From assembly GCF_014357575.1 (NCBI RefSeq), contig NZ_JACONW010000036.1, forward strand, positions 1 to 43,601: DNA of 43,601 bases, in the 5' to 3' direction. Below are positions 27,303 to 36,224 of the stretch, in pieces. The translations under genes and the position numbers were made by a program. How positions within the stretch are numbered: position 1 is the stretch's first letter; the number at the start of each line of letters is the position of its first letter. The notes under the pieces were generated by a model. That model ran no database searches. It worked only from the letters and a program-made list of their open reading frames with translations, and was not told the DNA's origin. The stretch is from Pseudomonas folii (GTDB lineage: Bacteria; Pseudomonadota; Gammaproteobacteria; Pseudomonadales; Pseudomonadaceae).

Positions 27303-28520
27303 TTAAAACAGTTTACGGCCCTTGTTAGCAGCAATGCGCATGCGCAGCGCATTGAGCTTGATGAAGCCTGCTGCGTCTGCCTGGTTGTAAGCGCCGCCAT
27401 CTTCCTCGAAGGTCGCGATGTTGGCATCAAACAGGGACTCGTCCGACTTGCGACCGGTAACGATCACGTTGCCTTTATACAGTTTGAGACGCACAACACC
27501 ATTCACGTGAGCCTGGGAAGCGTCAATCATCTGCTGCAGCATCTGACGCTCAGGGCTCCACCAGTAACCGGTGTAGATCAGGCTCGCGTACTTAGGCATC
27601 AACTCATCCTTGAGGTGAGCAACTTCGCGGTCCAGAGTGATCGACTCGATGGCGCGGTGAGCGCGCAGCATGATGGTGCCGCCTGGCGTCTCGTAGCAGC
27701 CGCGGGACTTCATGCCCACGTAACGGTTCTCGACGATGTCCAGACGACCAATACCGTGTTCGCCACCGATACGGTTGAGCGTTGCCAACACAGTGGCAGG
27801 CGTCATCTCAACGCCGTCCAGTGCGACGATGTCGCCGTTGCGGTAAGTCAGTTCCAGGTATTGTGAGGTGTCCGGAGCCTTCTCGGGGGAGACGGTCCAA
27901 CGCCACATGTCTTCTTCATGCTCGGTCCAGGTGTCTTCCAGCACGCCGCCTTCATAGGAGATGTGCAACAGGTTGGCATCCATGGAATACGGGGACTTCT
28001 TCTTGCCGTGGCGCTCGATCGGGATCGCGTGCTTCTCGGCGTAGTCCATCAGCTTCTCGCGGGACAGCAGGTCCCATTCGCGCCAAGGGGCAATCACTTT
28101 CACGCCAGGCTTGAGCGCATAGGCGCCCAGTTCGAAACGAACCTGATCGTTACCTTTGCCGGTAGCACCGTGGGAAATGGCATCAGCACCGGTTTCGTTG
28201 GCGATTTCGATCAGGCGCTTGGCAATCAGCGGACGAGCGATGGAAGTACCCAGCAGGTACTCGCCTTCGTAGACAGTGTTGGCGCGGAACATCGGGAACA
28301 CGAAATCACGCACGAATTCTTCGCGCAGGTCATCGATGTAGATTTCTTTGACGCCCATGGCTTTTGCCTTGGCGCGTGCGGGTTCGACTTCTTCGCCCTG
28401 ACCCAGGTCAGCGGTAAAGGTCACTACTTCGCAGTTATACGTATCCTGCAGCCACTTGAGGATTACCGAAGTATCCAGGCCACCGGAATACGCGAGAACT
28501 ACCTTGTTTACGTCCGCCAT
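27303..28520 (-). CDS. argG: Argininosuccinate synthase
   Basis: A 405-residue enzyme joining citrulline and aspartate with ATP, the step after argF in arginine synthesis. The PP-loop is AYSGGLDTS (about residues 10-18). Other family blocks are [16 protein letters not shown] and YGGxx-type substrate loops including [19 protein letters not shown]. Length and N-terminus match the family. The gene is monocistronic as far as seen and diverges from nothing nearby. An upstream direct repeat fits an ArgR operator. Confidence 0.98.
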   Translation of the reverse strand: MADVNKVVLAYSGGLDTSVILKWLQDTYNCEVVTFTADLGQGEEVEPARAKAKAMGVKEIYIDDLREEFVRDFVFPMFRANTVYEGEYLLGTSIARPLIAKRLIEIANETGADAISHGATGKGNDQVRFELGAYALKPGVKVIAPWREWDLLSREKLMDYAEKHAIPIERHGKKKSPYSMDANLLHISYEGGVLEDTWTEHEEDMWRWTVSPEKAPDTSQYLELTYRNGDIVALDGVEMTPATVLATLNRIGGEHGIGRLDIVENRYVGMKSRGCYETPGGTIMLRAHRAIESITLDREVAHLKDELMPKYASLIYTGYWWSPERQMLQQMIDASQAHVNGVVRLKLYKGNVIVTGRKSDESLFDANIATFEEDGGAYNQADAAGFIKLNALRMRIAANKGRKLF

Positions 28521-28555
28521 GCCATCACTCCACCGGGTTGTACGGAAAACCGGTG

Positions 28556-28616
28556 ATTCTACCGCTCAAACGGTGTGATTTACAGTAGCGCGACAGCTTC
28601 TGACGATGAAGCGACA
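28556..28616 (-). promoter_or_regulatory. argG promoter with ArgR-type operator
   Basis: On the minus strand, 28616 to 28580 reads TGTCGC-N8-CA-N5-TGTCGC-N8-AA. These are two direct half-sites with the spacing described for Pseudomonas ArgR (TGTCGC-N8-AA-N5). The inner half-site overlaps a weak -35 (TGTAAA, 28584-28579). A good -10 (TAGAAT, 28561-28556) follows after 17 bases. The start codon is 35 bases further on. Regulation by arginine is inferred. Confidence 0.72.
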
Positions 28617-28652
28617 GATTATGTCGATCTGGCGACGGGTGGCGAGCCTTCG

Positions 28653-29558
28653 TCAGATCTTCGCGGGAGCCGTGTTCAGCGCAACAGGAGCGGGCCTTTC
28701 ATCCGGCGCAATGCGCTCCAGATGGATGTTTACCCGACGGTTGCGTGCACGGTTGGCGTTGTTGGTATTAGGCACCAGCGGATAGCGTTCACCGTGGAAG
28801 CGCAGCGTGATCTGCTCTTCGGGAATGCCTTGAGCCTTCAGAAAATCCATGACAGCCAGTGCGCGACGTCGAGACAAGTCACGATTGGTCAGGCGATTGC
28901 CACTGTTATCTGAATGCCCGTCCAGTTCAACGTGATTAACCGTGGGATCGGCCTTGAGGTAGGCCACGATGGTCTGCAAACGAGCCTTGGCTTGCGCATC
29001 CAGATCGATGCCACCGCCCGGAAAACCGACTTCACCCTGCTTGACCTGATCGTAATTCATCGGCAACAGCTTGCTGACACACTGCTGATAGTCACCGAAG
29101 GCTTTGTTGAATTTGACGGGTAGCAGGCGCACTTCAGTGGTCCCGGCAGCATCACGAGAGTAATGGCGTATCACCGGGCTGCGGCCTTCCATCAGACCGC
29201 TGATCAGCCGACCGGCCTGGACCTGCGAGCTGCTGAACGGAAATTCACCGTTATTGACTTTGACTGAACCCAGATTGATATCGCCGCGCCCCGGCTGCCA
29301 GGGTGCAGCCGCCGCCAATAACGTCGCCGAGCCGCCGCCCGTCATGCCACCGGCCGACTTGATCCGGAATGTAGCCTGCTCACCCGCACGGCGCACAAAC
29401 TCACCCGCACCAAAATCGGTGATGGGTTGGCTGAGGCGACACTCGAACTGATCGCCTTCCACTTTCCATTCAATGCTTTCCAGACGGGTCTGAAAAGTCA
29501 TGGCCATGGCAGGGAAGCTGGCGAACACGCTGAGCAGGACTAGATATCGCTGGCGCAC
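28653..29558 (-). CDS. motY: MotY-like flagellar/OmpA-family protein
   Basis: A 301-residue secreted protein. The signal peptide (RYLVLLSVFASFPAMA) is cleaved near residue 18. The N-terminal ~150 residues, starting MTFQTRLESIEWKVEGDQFE, are the MotY-type domain that binds the flagellar basal body. The C-terminal OmpA domain has LDGHSDNSGN and NRARNRRVNI for peptidoglycan binding. MotY forms the T-ring that supports the stator. Start chosen as GTG at 29558, with GGAG eight bases upstream; the longer frame to 29591 has none. The order argG-motY-pyrC-rnt matches P. aeruginosa. Confidence 0.9.
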   Translation of the reverse strand: MRQRYLVLLSVFASFPAMAMTFQTRLESIEWKVEGDQFECRLSQPITDFGAGEFVRRAGEQATFRIKSAGGMTGGGSATLLAAAAPWQPGRGDINLGSVKVNNGEFPFSSSQVQAGRLISGLMEGRSPVIRHYSRDAAGTTEVRLLPVKFNKAFGDYQQCVSKLLPMNYDQVKQGEVGFPGGGIDLDAQAKARLQTIVAYLKADPTVNHVELDGHSDNSGNRLTNRDLSRRRALAVMDFLKAQGIPEEQITLRFHGERYPLVPNTNNANRARNRRVNIHLERIAPDERPAPVALNTAPAKI

Positions 29559-29703
29559 GGGAGGCTCCACTAAAAAATGACCGCATAACAAATGACTTCC
29601 TACAACGGGCTATCGGTAACTTCCTACAAAACTTGATAGCGGGTGCCTGAGAGAGTCTTTTCCGGTAGCATTCCCAGCGAGTTTGACCCGCCTGGAATCC
29701 CCA

Positions 29704-30750
29704 ATGTCCGACCTCCTGACCCTTTTGCGTCCCGACGACTGGCACATACACCTCCGCGATGGAGCTGTTTTGCCCCACACCGTTGCTGACGTTGCGCGCA
29801 CTTTTGGCCGCGCAATCATCATGCCTAACCTGGTACCGCCCGTTCGCAATGCTCAGGAAGCCGACGCTTATCGTCAGCGCATCCTGGCAGCTCGCCCGTC
29901 CGGCAGCCCATTCGAACCGCTGATGGTGCTTTACCTCACCGACCTGACACAGCCGCAAGATATCCGCACGGCCAAGTCCACAGGCTTTATTCATGCTGCC
30001 AAGTTGTACCCGGCCGGAGCGACCACCAACTCCGACTCGGGCGTGACCAGCATCGACAAGATCTTCCCGGTTCTGGAAGCCATGGCCGAAGTCGGCATGC
30101 CGCTGCTGGTACACGGCGAGGTGACCCGCGGCGACATCGACGTCTTCGATCGCGAGAAAATCTTCATTGATGAACACCTGACGCGTGTCGTCGAGCGTTT
30201 CCCGACGCTCAAAGTGGTGTTTGAACACATCACCACCGCCGAGGCCGTGCAGTTCGTCAATCAGGCTTCGGCCAACGTCGGCGCCACGATCACCGCGCAT
30301 CACCTGCTCTATAACCGCAACCACATGCTGGTGGGCGGGATTCGTCCGCACTTCTATTGCTTGCCGATCCTGAAGCGCAATACGCACCAGACCGCTCTGC
30401 TCGATGCAGCGACCGGCGGGAGCACCAAGTTTTTCCTCGGCACCGACTCGGCACCCCATGCCCAGCATGCAAAGGAAAACGCTTGTGGCTGTGCAGGCTG
30501 CTACACCGCCTATGCCGCGATCGAGATGTACGCTGAAGCTTTCGAGCAACGTAATGCACTGGACAAGCTGGAAGGCTTCGCCAGCCTTCACGGTCCGGCG
30601 TTCTACGGCCTGCCTGCGCCTCAAGACACCATTACGCTGGTCCGTGAAGAATGGACCGCGCCCACCAGTCTGCCGTTTGGCGAGCTGTCCGTAATACCGC
30701 TGCGCGCCGGTGAAAAACTGCGCTGGCGTCTGCTGGAGAAACATGCGTGA
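29704..30750 (+). CDS. pyrC: Dihydroorotase
   Basis: A 348-residue homodimeric class II (E. coli type) dihydroorotase for pyrimidine synthesis. Zinc ligands: HIHLRDG near residue 17, the carboxylated lysine in [31 protein letters not shown], and the catalytic aspartate in LGTDSAPH. The start at 29704 gives the family N-terminus. It overlaps rnt by four bases. Confidence 0.97.
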   Translation: MSDLLTLLRPDDWHIHLRDGAVLPHTVADVARTFGRAIIMPNLVPPVRNAQEADAYRQRILAARPSGSPFEPLMVLYLTDLTQPQDIRTAKSTGFIHAAKLYPAGATTNSDSGVTSIDKIFPVLEAMAEVGMPLLVHGEVTRGDIDVFDREKIFIDEHLTRVVERFPTLKVVFEHITTAEAVQFVNQASANVGATITAHHLLYNRNHMLVGGIRPHFYCLPILKRNTHQTALLDAATGGSTKFFLGTDSAPHAQHAKENACGCAGCYTAYAAIEMYAEAFEQRNALDKLEGFASLHGPAFYGLPAPQDTITLVREEWTAPTSLPFGELSVIPLRAGEKLRWRLLEKHA

Positions 30751-31418
30751 GTGAAGATCATTTCGACGACGAACAGGAAGGTCAAGGCGGCGGTTCGCGT
30801 CACCCCATGGCGGCCCGTTTTCGCGGCTACCTGCCTGTCGTCATCGATGTAGAGACCGGTGGCTTCAATTGCGCTACCGACGCCCTGCTGGAAATTGCGG
30901 CAGTGACCATCGGCATGGACGAAGACGGTTTCGTGTTCCCGGAGCACACGCACTTCTTCCGTGTGGAGCCGTTCGAGGGTGCCAACATCGAGGCGGCTGC
31001 CCTTGAGTTCACCGGTATCAAACTTGATCACCCATTGCGTATGGCGGTCAGTGAAGAAACCGCACTGAATGACATCTTCCGTGGCGTTCGCAAGGCGCTG
31101 AAGGCCAATGGCTGCAAGCGCGCGGTGTTGGTCGGCCACAACGCCAGCTTTGATCTGGGCTTTCTGAACGCAGCGGTTGCGCGACTCGACATGAAGCGCA
31201 ACCCGTTCCACCCCTTCTCCAGCTTCGACACCGCGACGCTGGCCGGGCTTGCTTACGGCCAGACCGTTCTCGCCAAGGCCTGTCAGGCAGCCGGCATCGA
31301 CTTCGACGGCCGTGAAGCGCACTCAGCGCGTTACGACACCGAGAAAACCGCCGAGCTGTTCTGCGGCATCGTCAACCGCTGGAAACAGATGGGTGGCTGG
31401 GAAGACTTCGGCGATTGA
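30747..31418 (+). CDS. rnt: Ribonuclease T
   Basis: A 223-residue DEDD-family 3'-5' exoribonuclease that trims tRNA and other stable RNAs. The catalytic motifs are VIDVETGGF (D, E), [11 protein letters not shown] (D) and [14 protein letters not shown] (H, D). It starts with GTG inside the pyrC stop (GTGA) and so is translationally coupled. A REPIN follows. Confidence 0.97.
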   Translation: MSEDHFDDEQEGQGGGSRHPMAARFRGYLPVVIDVETGGFNCATDALLEIAAVTIGMDEDGFVFPEHTHFFRVEPFEGANIEAAALEFTGIKLDHPLRMAVSEETALNDIFRGVRKALKANGCKRAVLVGHNASFDLGFLNAAVARLDMKRNPFHPFSSFDTATLAGLAYGQTVLAKACQAAGIDFDGREAHSARYDTEKTAELFCGIVNRWKQMGGWEDFGD

Positions 31419-31419
31419 T

Positions 31420-31550
31420 GACGTGGGACCGGCTTTAGCCGGGAAGAGGTCGGTATTTCTGCAGATAAAGATTCAGCATCTGTTCCGGCCTCTTCCCGGC
31501 TAAAGCCGGTCCCACGTCAGGGTTTCCTGTGGGAGGCTTGCCCGCGAGGG
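31420..31550. repeat. REPIN plus an extra REP unit
   Basis: The inverted pair GTGGGACCGGCTTTAGCCGG / CCGGCTAAAGCCGGTCCCAC spans 31420-31518. Its spacer contains GATAAAGATTCAGCATCTGT, close to the one at 38278. A second-family unit (GGGAGGCTTGCCCGCGAGGG) follows at 31531. Confidence 0.9.
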
Positions 31551-31645
31551 ACACCCCATAACTAACGCTACATCTCACATCGCCCACCGTCGCTTAATGT
31601 ATTTTCGCCACTCGTCGGTCCCGAGAGAAACCTTCTCAATGAGTT

Positions 31646-31674
31646 TTGACAAGCATTCTCATTAACATTAGTAT
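31646..31674 (+). promoter_or_regulatory. bfd promoter with Fur-box-like sequence
   Basis: TTGACA at 31646-31651 and TAGTAT at 31669-31674, 17-base spacer. Bases 31648-31666 match the 19-bp Fur consensus GATAATGATAATCATTATC at 13 of 19 positions, covering the spacer. Iron-dependent repression of bfd is expected by analogy. Confidence 0.65.
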
Positions 31675-31711
31675 CCCCGGCAACGAGAAATTACAGCGAC
31701 GGTTCTCATTT

Positions 31712-31930
31712 ATGTATGTCTGCCTCTGCCAAGGTGTTACCGACGGTCAAATCCGAGATGCAATCTTCGAGGGTTGCTGCAGCTACAAAGACGTTCGTGA
31801 AACGCTGGGTGTCGCCACCAAATGTGGTAAATGCGCCTGTCTAGCCAAGGAAGTGGTACGCGATACCCTTACCGAATTGCAAAGTAGCCAGGCAGCACTG
31901 GCTTATCCGGCAGATTTTTATCCTGCCTGA
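31712..31930 (+). CDS. bfd: Bacterioferritin-associated ferredoxin
   Basis: A 72-residue 2Fe-2S protein. Four cysteines fit the Bfd pattern: CLCQGVTD at the N-terminus, then CGKCAC near residues 38-43. It reduces the haem of BfrB and so releases stored iron as Fe2+. The start at 31712 gives the invariant MYVCLC N-terminus. The next gene is bfrB, its partner, but a terminator separates the two, so they are controlled separately. Confidence 0.95.
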   Translation: MYVCLCQGVTDGQIRDAIFEGCCSYKDVRETLGVATKCGKCACLAKEVVRDTLTELQSSQAALAYPADFYPA

Positions 31931-31947
31931 TTTAACAGAATTTGAAG

Positions 31948-31973
31948 AACCGGACCTCGCGTCCGGTTTTTTT
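31948..31973 (+). terminator. Rho-independent terminator of bfd
   Basis: Stem AACCGGAC / GTCCGGTT, loop CTCGC, followed by a T run. Confidence 0.93.
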
Positions 31974-32063
31974 ATGCCTGTAATTCAAACGCTTAGCGTC
32001 AAGATGCGGAACACAAACATTCTTATTCCTATTTAATTTCACTTATTATTCAATAACTTAGGT

Positions 32064-32092
32064 TTGACAGACTAATACGCGCAGCTCAAACT
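32064..32092 (+). promoter_or_regulatory. Possible bfrB promoter
   Basis: A consensus TTGACA at 32064 with CAAACT 17 bases later as a poor -10. The preceding ~60 bases are AT-rich (UP-element-like). Confidence 0.35.
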
Positions 32093-32131
32093 CGCGTTTT
32101 ATATATACAAGCCATTGGCAGGACCTCAAAA

Positions 32132-32605
32132 ATGAAAGGCGACATTACAGTCATCCAGCATCTCAACAGGATCCTCGGAAACGAGCTGGTCGCGATCAAT
32201 CAGTACTTCCTGCATGCCCGCATGTACGAAGATTGGGGCCTGAACAAGCTGGGCAAGCACGAGTATCGCGAATCCATCGACGAGATGAAGCACGCTGACA
32301 AGCTCATCAAGCGCATCCTGTTCCTGGAAGGCCTGCCTAACCTGCAAGAGCTGGGCAAAATCCTGATCGGCGAACACACCAAGGAAATGCTTGAGTGCGA
32401 CCTGAAGATCGAACACAAAGGCCTGGTCGACCTCAAAGCCGCCATCGCTCACTGCGAAGTCATCGGTGACTTTGGTAGCCGCGAAATGCTGGAAGACATC
32501 CTCGAGTCCGAGGAAGAACACATCGACTGGCTGGAAACCCAATTGGGCCTGATCGAGAAAATCGGTATCGAGAATTACCTGCAATCACAGATGGGCGAAG
32601 ACTGA
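32132..32605 (+). CDS. bfrB: Bacterioferritin BfrB
   Basis: A 157-residue haem-containing 24-mer iron store. Haem ligand Met52 is in IDEMKHAD. Ferroxidase ligands Glu18, Glu51 and His54 are present, as are later ones in the ESEEEH stretch. The sequence is close to P. aeruginosa BfrB throughout (MKGD start, [13 protein letters not shown]). It oxidises and stores Fe2+ and is paired functionally with Bfd upstream. Confidence 0.96.
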   Translation: MKGDITVIQHLNRILGNELVAINQYFLHARMYEDWGLNKLGKHEYRESIDEMKHADKLIKRILFLEGLPNLQELGKILIGEHTKEMLECDLKIEHKGLVDLKAAIAHCEVIGDFGSREMLEDILESEEEHIDWLETQLGLIEKIGIENYLQSQMGED

Positions 32606-32628
32606 TTCGTCTGATCTGCCAGTAACGA

Positions 32629-32668
32629 AAAAGCCCCGCTTTCTCCCGAAAGCGGGGCTTTTCTTTGT
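32629..32668. terminator. Terminator between bfrB and grxD
   Basis: A 15-bp stem (AAAAGCCCCGCTTTC / GAAAGCGGGGCTTTT) with a four-base loop, followed by TCTTTG. The A/T-rich base of the stem allows it to work in both directions. Confidence 0.93.
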
Positions 32669-32698
32669 CGCTACGCTGATGCGTTATGCACATCAACC

Positions 32699-32787
32699 GG
32701 TAGGAGCGAACTTGTTCGCGAGGCGTCAGGTCAGGCAACACATCTGCCAACCGATCAACCGCTTCGCCAACAAGTTGGCTCCTACAG
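32699..32787. repeat. REP doublet
   Basis: GGTAGGAGCGAACTTGTTCG and CGCCAACAAGTTGGCTCCTA face each other between the convergent bfrB and grxD genes. Confidence 0.85.
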
Positions 32788-32801
32788 GTGAGCGACTCGT
32801 A

Positions 32802-33143
32802 TCAGGCTTCGGTGTTACCCGCAGCAGCCTTGGCAGCAGCGCCTTTCACCAGCTCTTGCAACGAGCCGTCAGCCTGCATTTCGGTGATGATGTCGCTGCC
32901 GCCGACCAGCTCACCGGCCACCCACAGCTGTGGGAAAGTTGGCCAGTTGGCGTACTTTGGCAGGTTGGCGCGGATTTCAGGGTTTTGCAGGATATCGACA
33001 TAAGCGAATTTTTCGCCACATGCCATCAATGCCTGGGAAGCTTTTGCCGAAAAGCCGCACTGCGGAGCATTCGGAGCACCTTTCATGTAAAGCAGAATGG
33101 TGTTGTTGGCAATCTGGTCTTTGATCGTTTCGATGATATCCAT
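32802..33143 (-). CDS. grxD: Monothiol glutaredoxin
   Basis: A 113-residue class II glutaredoxin with the CGFS active site in PQCGFSAKA, WPTFPQLWVAGELVGGSDI (cis-Pro and glutathione-binding residues) and an Ala-rich C-terminus. It binds and passes on 2Fe-2S clusters. It is next to bfd-bfrB, as in P. aeruginosa. Confidence 0.96.
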   Translation of the reverse strand: MDIIETIKDQIANNTILLYMKGAPNAPQCGFSAKASQALMACGEKFAYVDILQNPEIRANLPKYANWPTFPQLWVAGELVGGSDIITEMQADGSLQELVKGAAAKAAAGNTEA

Positions 33144-33242
33144 GGAGCACCTCGGCTTAACTTTTCCGACTCAGTTGTCGACACGGTGGCGCATTGTAAC
33201 GGAAACCCGAGCGCTACGCTCAGCCTTACCATACGCCGACAA

Positions 33243-35351
33243 TCATGCCGCAGCGACCTGAACGCTTACGCCATTGAGCACCGCGTTACCGGAAAGGCTA
33301 TCAAGTTCTCGCTCATCGGTCAGGTCGTTCGCGCTCTCTCCAGGCTGCTGCGCGGCAATGTCCATCTGCACACCGGGTTTTGTATGCCCCCAACCATGAG
33401 GCAGGCTGACCACGCCAGGCATCATGTCCAGACTCGCTAAAACCTGCACCTCAATAACGCCCACTCTGGAACTCACCCGCACTTGCTGACCGTCGCTCAG
33501 GCCGCGGCTCACCAAATCATCAGGATGCATCAACAGATGATGACGAGGTTTACCCTTAACCAACCGATGATAGTTATGCATCCACGAATTGTTGCTACGG
33601 ACGTGGCGGCGGCCGATGAGCAATAACTCACCCGCGACTGGCGCGCCAACCTGCGCAAACCGCTCCAGATCAGACATGACAACTTCGGGCGCCGCCTGAA
33701 TGCGACCATTGGCGGTTTTCAGCCGCGGGGCGAGATTGGGCTTCAACGCGCCCAGGTCCAGACCATGGGGATGCTCCCGCAAGGTATCCAGCGAAAGCTT
33801 GTAGTCCGAACCATCGCCGTACCGTCCGGCGCGCAGGCCACGATCAATCATCTGCGCTGGCGGCATCGTCGGCTTCAACTCCCGCCCCGCCCTTGCAGTG
33901 AAGGCTTTCGCCAGCCCGACGAAGATTTCCCAGTCATGCAGCGCACCCTCGGGCTTGGCCAGAATGGCCCGATTGAAGCGCGTGACATTCCGCACTGCAA
34001 AGGTGTTGAACGTCGTGTCGTAATGGTCATTTTCCAGCGCCGAGGTGGACGGCAGAATCAGATCGGCATGGCGCGTGGTTTCATTGATGTAAAGGTCGAT
34101 GCTGAGCATGAACTCCAGCCCCTCAAGCGCCCGATCAAGTTGGCGGCCATTGGGCGTCGATAAAACCGGATTGCCTGCGACCGTCACTAAAGCCTTGATC
34201 TGCCCTTCCCCTTCACTGAGCATTTCTTCAGCCAATGCCGCGACCGGCAGCTCACCGGCGTATTCCGGCAATCCTGAAACGCGACTTTGCCACTGATTGA
34301 AATGGCCACCCGACGTTGCGCCCACCAGATCCACCGCAGGCTCGGTACAGAGCACGCCGCCCACCCGATCAAGATTGCCTGTGACCAGATTGATCAGTTG
34401 CACCAGCCAATGACACACCGTGCCGAACACCTGAGTGGAAATACCCATTCGCCCGTAACACGCGGCCTTGTCAGCACCGGCGAAGTCTCGGGCCAATTGG
34501 CGGATTTGCCCGGCAGGCACCCCGCAACGGGGGCTCATGGCTTCAGCACTAAAATCGGCGATAGCGACCCGCACCTGATCCAGACCGTCCACCGGCAAGT
34601 GACTGTCGCGGGTGAGGCCTTCCTCGAACAACGTATTCAGCAGACCAAACAGTAAAGCTGCGTCTCCACCGGGTCGCACGAACACATGCTGATCGGCGAT
34701 CGCAGCTGTTTCAGTGCGCCGAGGATCAACTACGACTACTTTTCCGCCGCGGGCCTGAATAGCCTTCAGGCGTTTTTCGACATCCGGCACCGTCATGATG
34801 CTGCCATTGGATGCCAGCGGATTCCCACCCAGAATCAGCATGAAATCGGTGTGATCAATATCAACGATGGGCAGCAGCAAACCATGGCCATACATCAGGA
34901 AACTGGTCAGGTGGTGGGGAAGCTGGTCGACAGAGGTGGCGGAGTAGCGATTGCGGGTCTTCAGCAAACCCAGAAAGTAGTTGCTGTGGGTCATCAATCC
35001 GTAATTGTGCACGCTCGGATTGCCCTGATAGACCGCGACAGCGTTCTGCCCGTGGCGCTGCTGGATATCCAGCAACCGCTCGGCGACCAGGTCAAATGCC
35101 GCCTGCCACTCGATGGGCCGCCACTGATTGCCCACGCGCTGCATAGGCTGGCGCAGCCGATCAGGATCATTCTGGATGTCTTGCAGCGCCACCGCCTTGG
35201 GGCAGATATGGCCGCGGCTGAACGAGTCCAACGGATCGCCCTTGATCGAAGTGATCGACACCTGATTTTCGGCACTGGCGGTGGTCTCGATGCTCAAGCC
35301 ACAGATGGCTTCACAAAGATGGCAGGCACGGTGATGGAGGGTCTTGGTCAT
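33243..35351 (-). CDS. Molybdopterin oxidoreductase family protein
   Basis: A 702-residue Mo/W-bis-MGD enzyme of the FdhF/nitrate reductase superfamily. The N-terminal 4Fe-4S motif is C-x2-C-x3-C in CHLCEAICGL, completed by the cysteine of GHICPKA. Central blocks include LGGNPLASNGS and VVVDPRRTETA. The C-terminal molydopterin dinucleotide domain has LLIGRRHVRSNNSWMHN and VSLPHGWGH. There is no Tat signal, so it is cytoplasmic. No electron-transfer subunit or chaperone gene is adjacent, so substrate and partner are unknown. Start chosen at 35351, after GAGG; an in-frame ATG at 35363 lacks a ribosome binding site. Confidence 0.9.
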   Translation of the reverse strand: MTKTLHHRACHLCEAICGLSIETTASAENQVSITSIKGDPLDSFSRGHICPKAVALQDIQNDPDRLRQPMQRVGNQWRPIEWQAAFDLVAERLLDIQQRHGQNAVAVYQGNPSVHNYGLMTHSNYFLGLLKTRNRYSATSVDQLPHHLTSFLMYGHGLLLPIVDIDHTDFMLILGGNPLASNGSIMTVPDVEKRLKAIQARGGKVVVVDPRRTETAAIADQHVFVRPGGDAALLFGLLNTLFEEGLTRDSHLPVDGLDQVRVAIADFSAEAMSPRCGVPAGQIRQLARDFAGADKAACYGRMGISTQVFGTVCHWLVQLINLVTGNLDRVGGVLCTEPAVDLVGATSGGHFNQWQSRVSGLPEYAGELPVAALAEEMLSEGEGQIKALVTVAGNPVLSTPNGRQLDRALEGLEFMLSIDLYINETTRHADLILPSTSALENDHYDTTFNTFAVRNVTRFNRAILAKPEGALHDWEIFVGLAKAFTARAGRELKPTMPPAQMIDRGLRAGRYGDGSDYKLSLDTLREHPHGLDLGALKPNLAPRLKTANGRIQAAPEVVMSDLERFAQVGAPVAGELLLIGRRHVRSNNSWMHNYHRLVKGKPRHHLLMHPDDLVSRGLSDGQQVRVSSRVGVIEVQVLASLDMMPGVVSLPHGWGHTKPGVQMDIAAQQPGESANDLTDERELDSLSGNAVLNGVSVQVAAA

Positions 35352-35486
35352 GGCCAGCCTCATATTTTTGTCATGACGACCTGAAGCGATCGCTCAAACG
35401 AAACTATGGGGCGTGGCCCGCGACTGCGCCAGAGACGTTCGTCTCATGAATCGGCAGGCATCAGGCGGGCCGATGACGAAAAAAGA

Positions 35487-35777
35487 TCAACCGCCGATAG
35501 GGGTGATTTTGCGCTGCAGCTGGATTTCATGGACCGTTTCGATCTGCTCTTGAGCCAGATGAACGCCGGTCAACTCGCCGATCAGACGCCAGTGCTCATC
35601 AAGCCCGGAACTGATTGTCGCCATTCGATCGATCATGTGCCGCCCGGCAGCCCGGGTGACTTCATCATTGCTGCGCAACAGCTCGAAGGACATGGACGTC
35701 ATCGAAGCCGTCAGGTGCGTAAGGGTACGAGCCGTGAGCCCGAGTAATTCCGTCAGCTGCTTTTCTTTAGATTCCAT
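35487..35777 (-). CDS. Hypothetical 96-residue helical protein
   Basis: A small protein of unknown family. It is almost entirely predicted helix (LTELLGLTARTLTHLTASMT, then FELLRSNDEVTRAAGRHMID) and ends QLQRKITPIGG. There is no cysteine, signal peptide or membrane segment. A strong GGGGTGGGGA lies before the ATG at 35777, which is preferred to the in-frame ATG at 35792. It is upstream of and on the same strand as the molybdopterin oxidoreductase gene, 135 bases away. Confidence 0.7.
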   Translation of the reverse strand: MESKEKQLTELLGLTARTLTHLTASMTSMSFELLRSNDEVTRAAGRHMIDRMATISSGLDEHWRLIGELTGVHLAQEQIETVHEIQLQRKITPIGG

Positions 35778-36224
35778 TCCCCACCCCCTCATACGCGATG
35801 CGCAGTTATAACCTACGGCGATTATTTATGGAACGGGCTAACAGCGCACCGCGTGAAGCAGATCGCATAAGCCAACGATATGACCGCTCGAAAGTAAAAC
35901 TGTTGCAGAAACCGCACCAATTGCAATGTCATATCACGGCAGTGTACAAATACCTGCCTCAGGTGTCCGGAAATGGCCAGTTGCCGCCACCTAGAGCATT
36001 GTCTGTCTGTAAGGTCAGCCAAACTCTCAATGCAAAAAATGCCTGTGTTGCGAATAAAAAACATTCGGACATGAGCATCCTGTTGGTAAGAAGCGACATT
36101 TTTTTATACCATCGCGCCTTTCCTATTCGTCGCCCCGTGCGGCCTCCGCCGCAGGTCTCGCCCGTTTTCCCGATAAAACCCGGCTTTGAGCATCTGCGGT
36201 CTGTTGCAAAAAAGGTAGTTAATA
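35778..36224. other. argF upstream region
   Basis: 447 bases without a supported gene. A long frame from 35798 runs through into argF out of phase and is rejected. The region contains the argF promoter and ArgR-type operator (36082-36119). A further hexamer TGTTGC at 36046 followed after eight bases by AA resembles one more half-site. Confidence 0.55.
36082..36119. promoter_or_regulatory. argF promoter with ArgR-type operator
   Basis: On the minus strand from 36119 to 36083: AGGCGC-N8-AA-N5-TGTCGC-N8-AA. This is one perfect and one 4/6 half-site with the exact spacing described for Pseudomonas ArgR. On the plus strand the site coincides with a predicted promoter: TTGGTA 36083-36088, 16-base spacer, TATACC 36105-36110. 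Repression by arginine-bound ArgR is the expected result. Confidence 0.62.
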
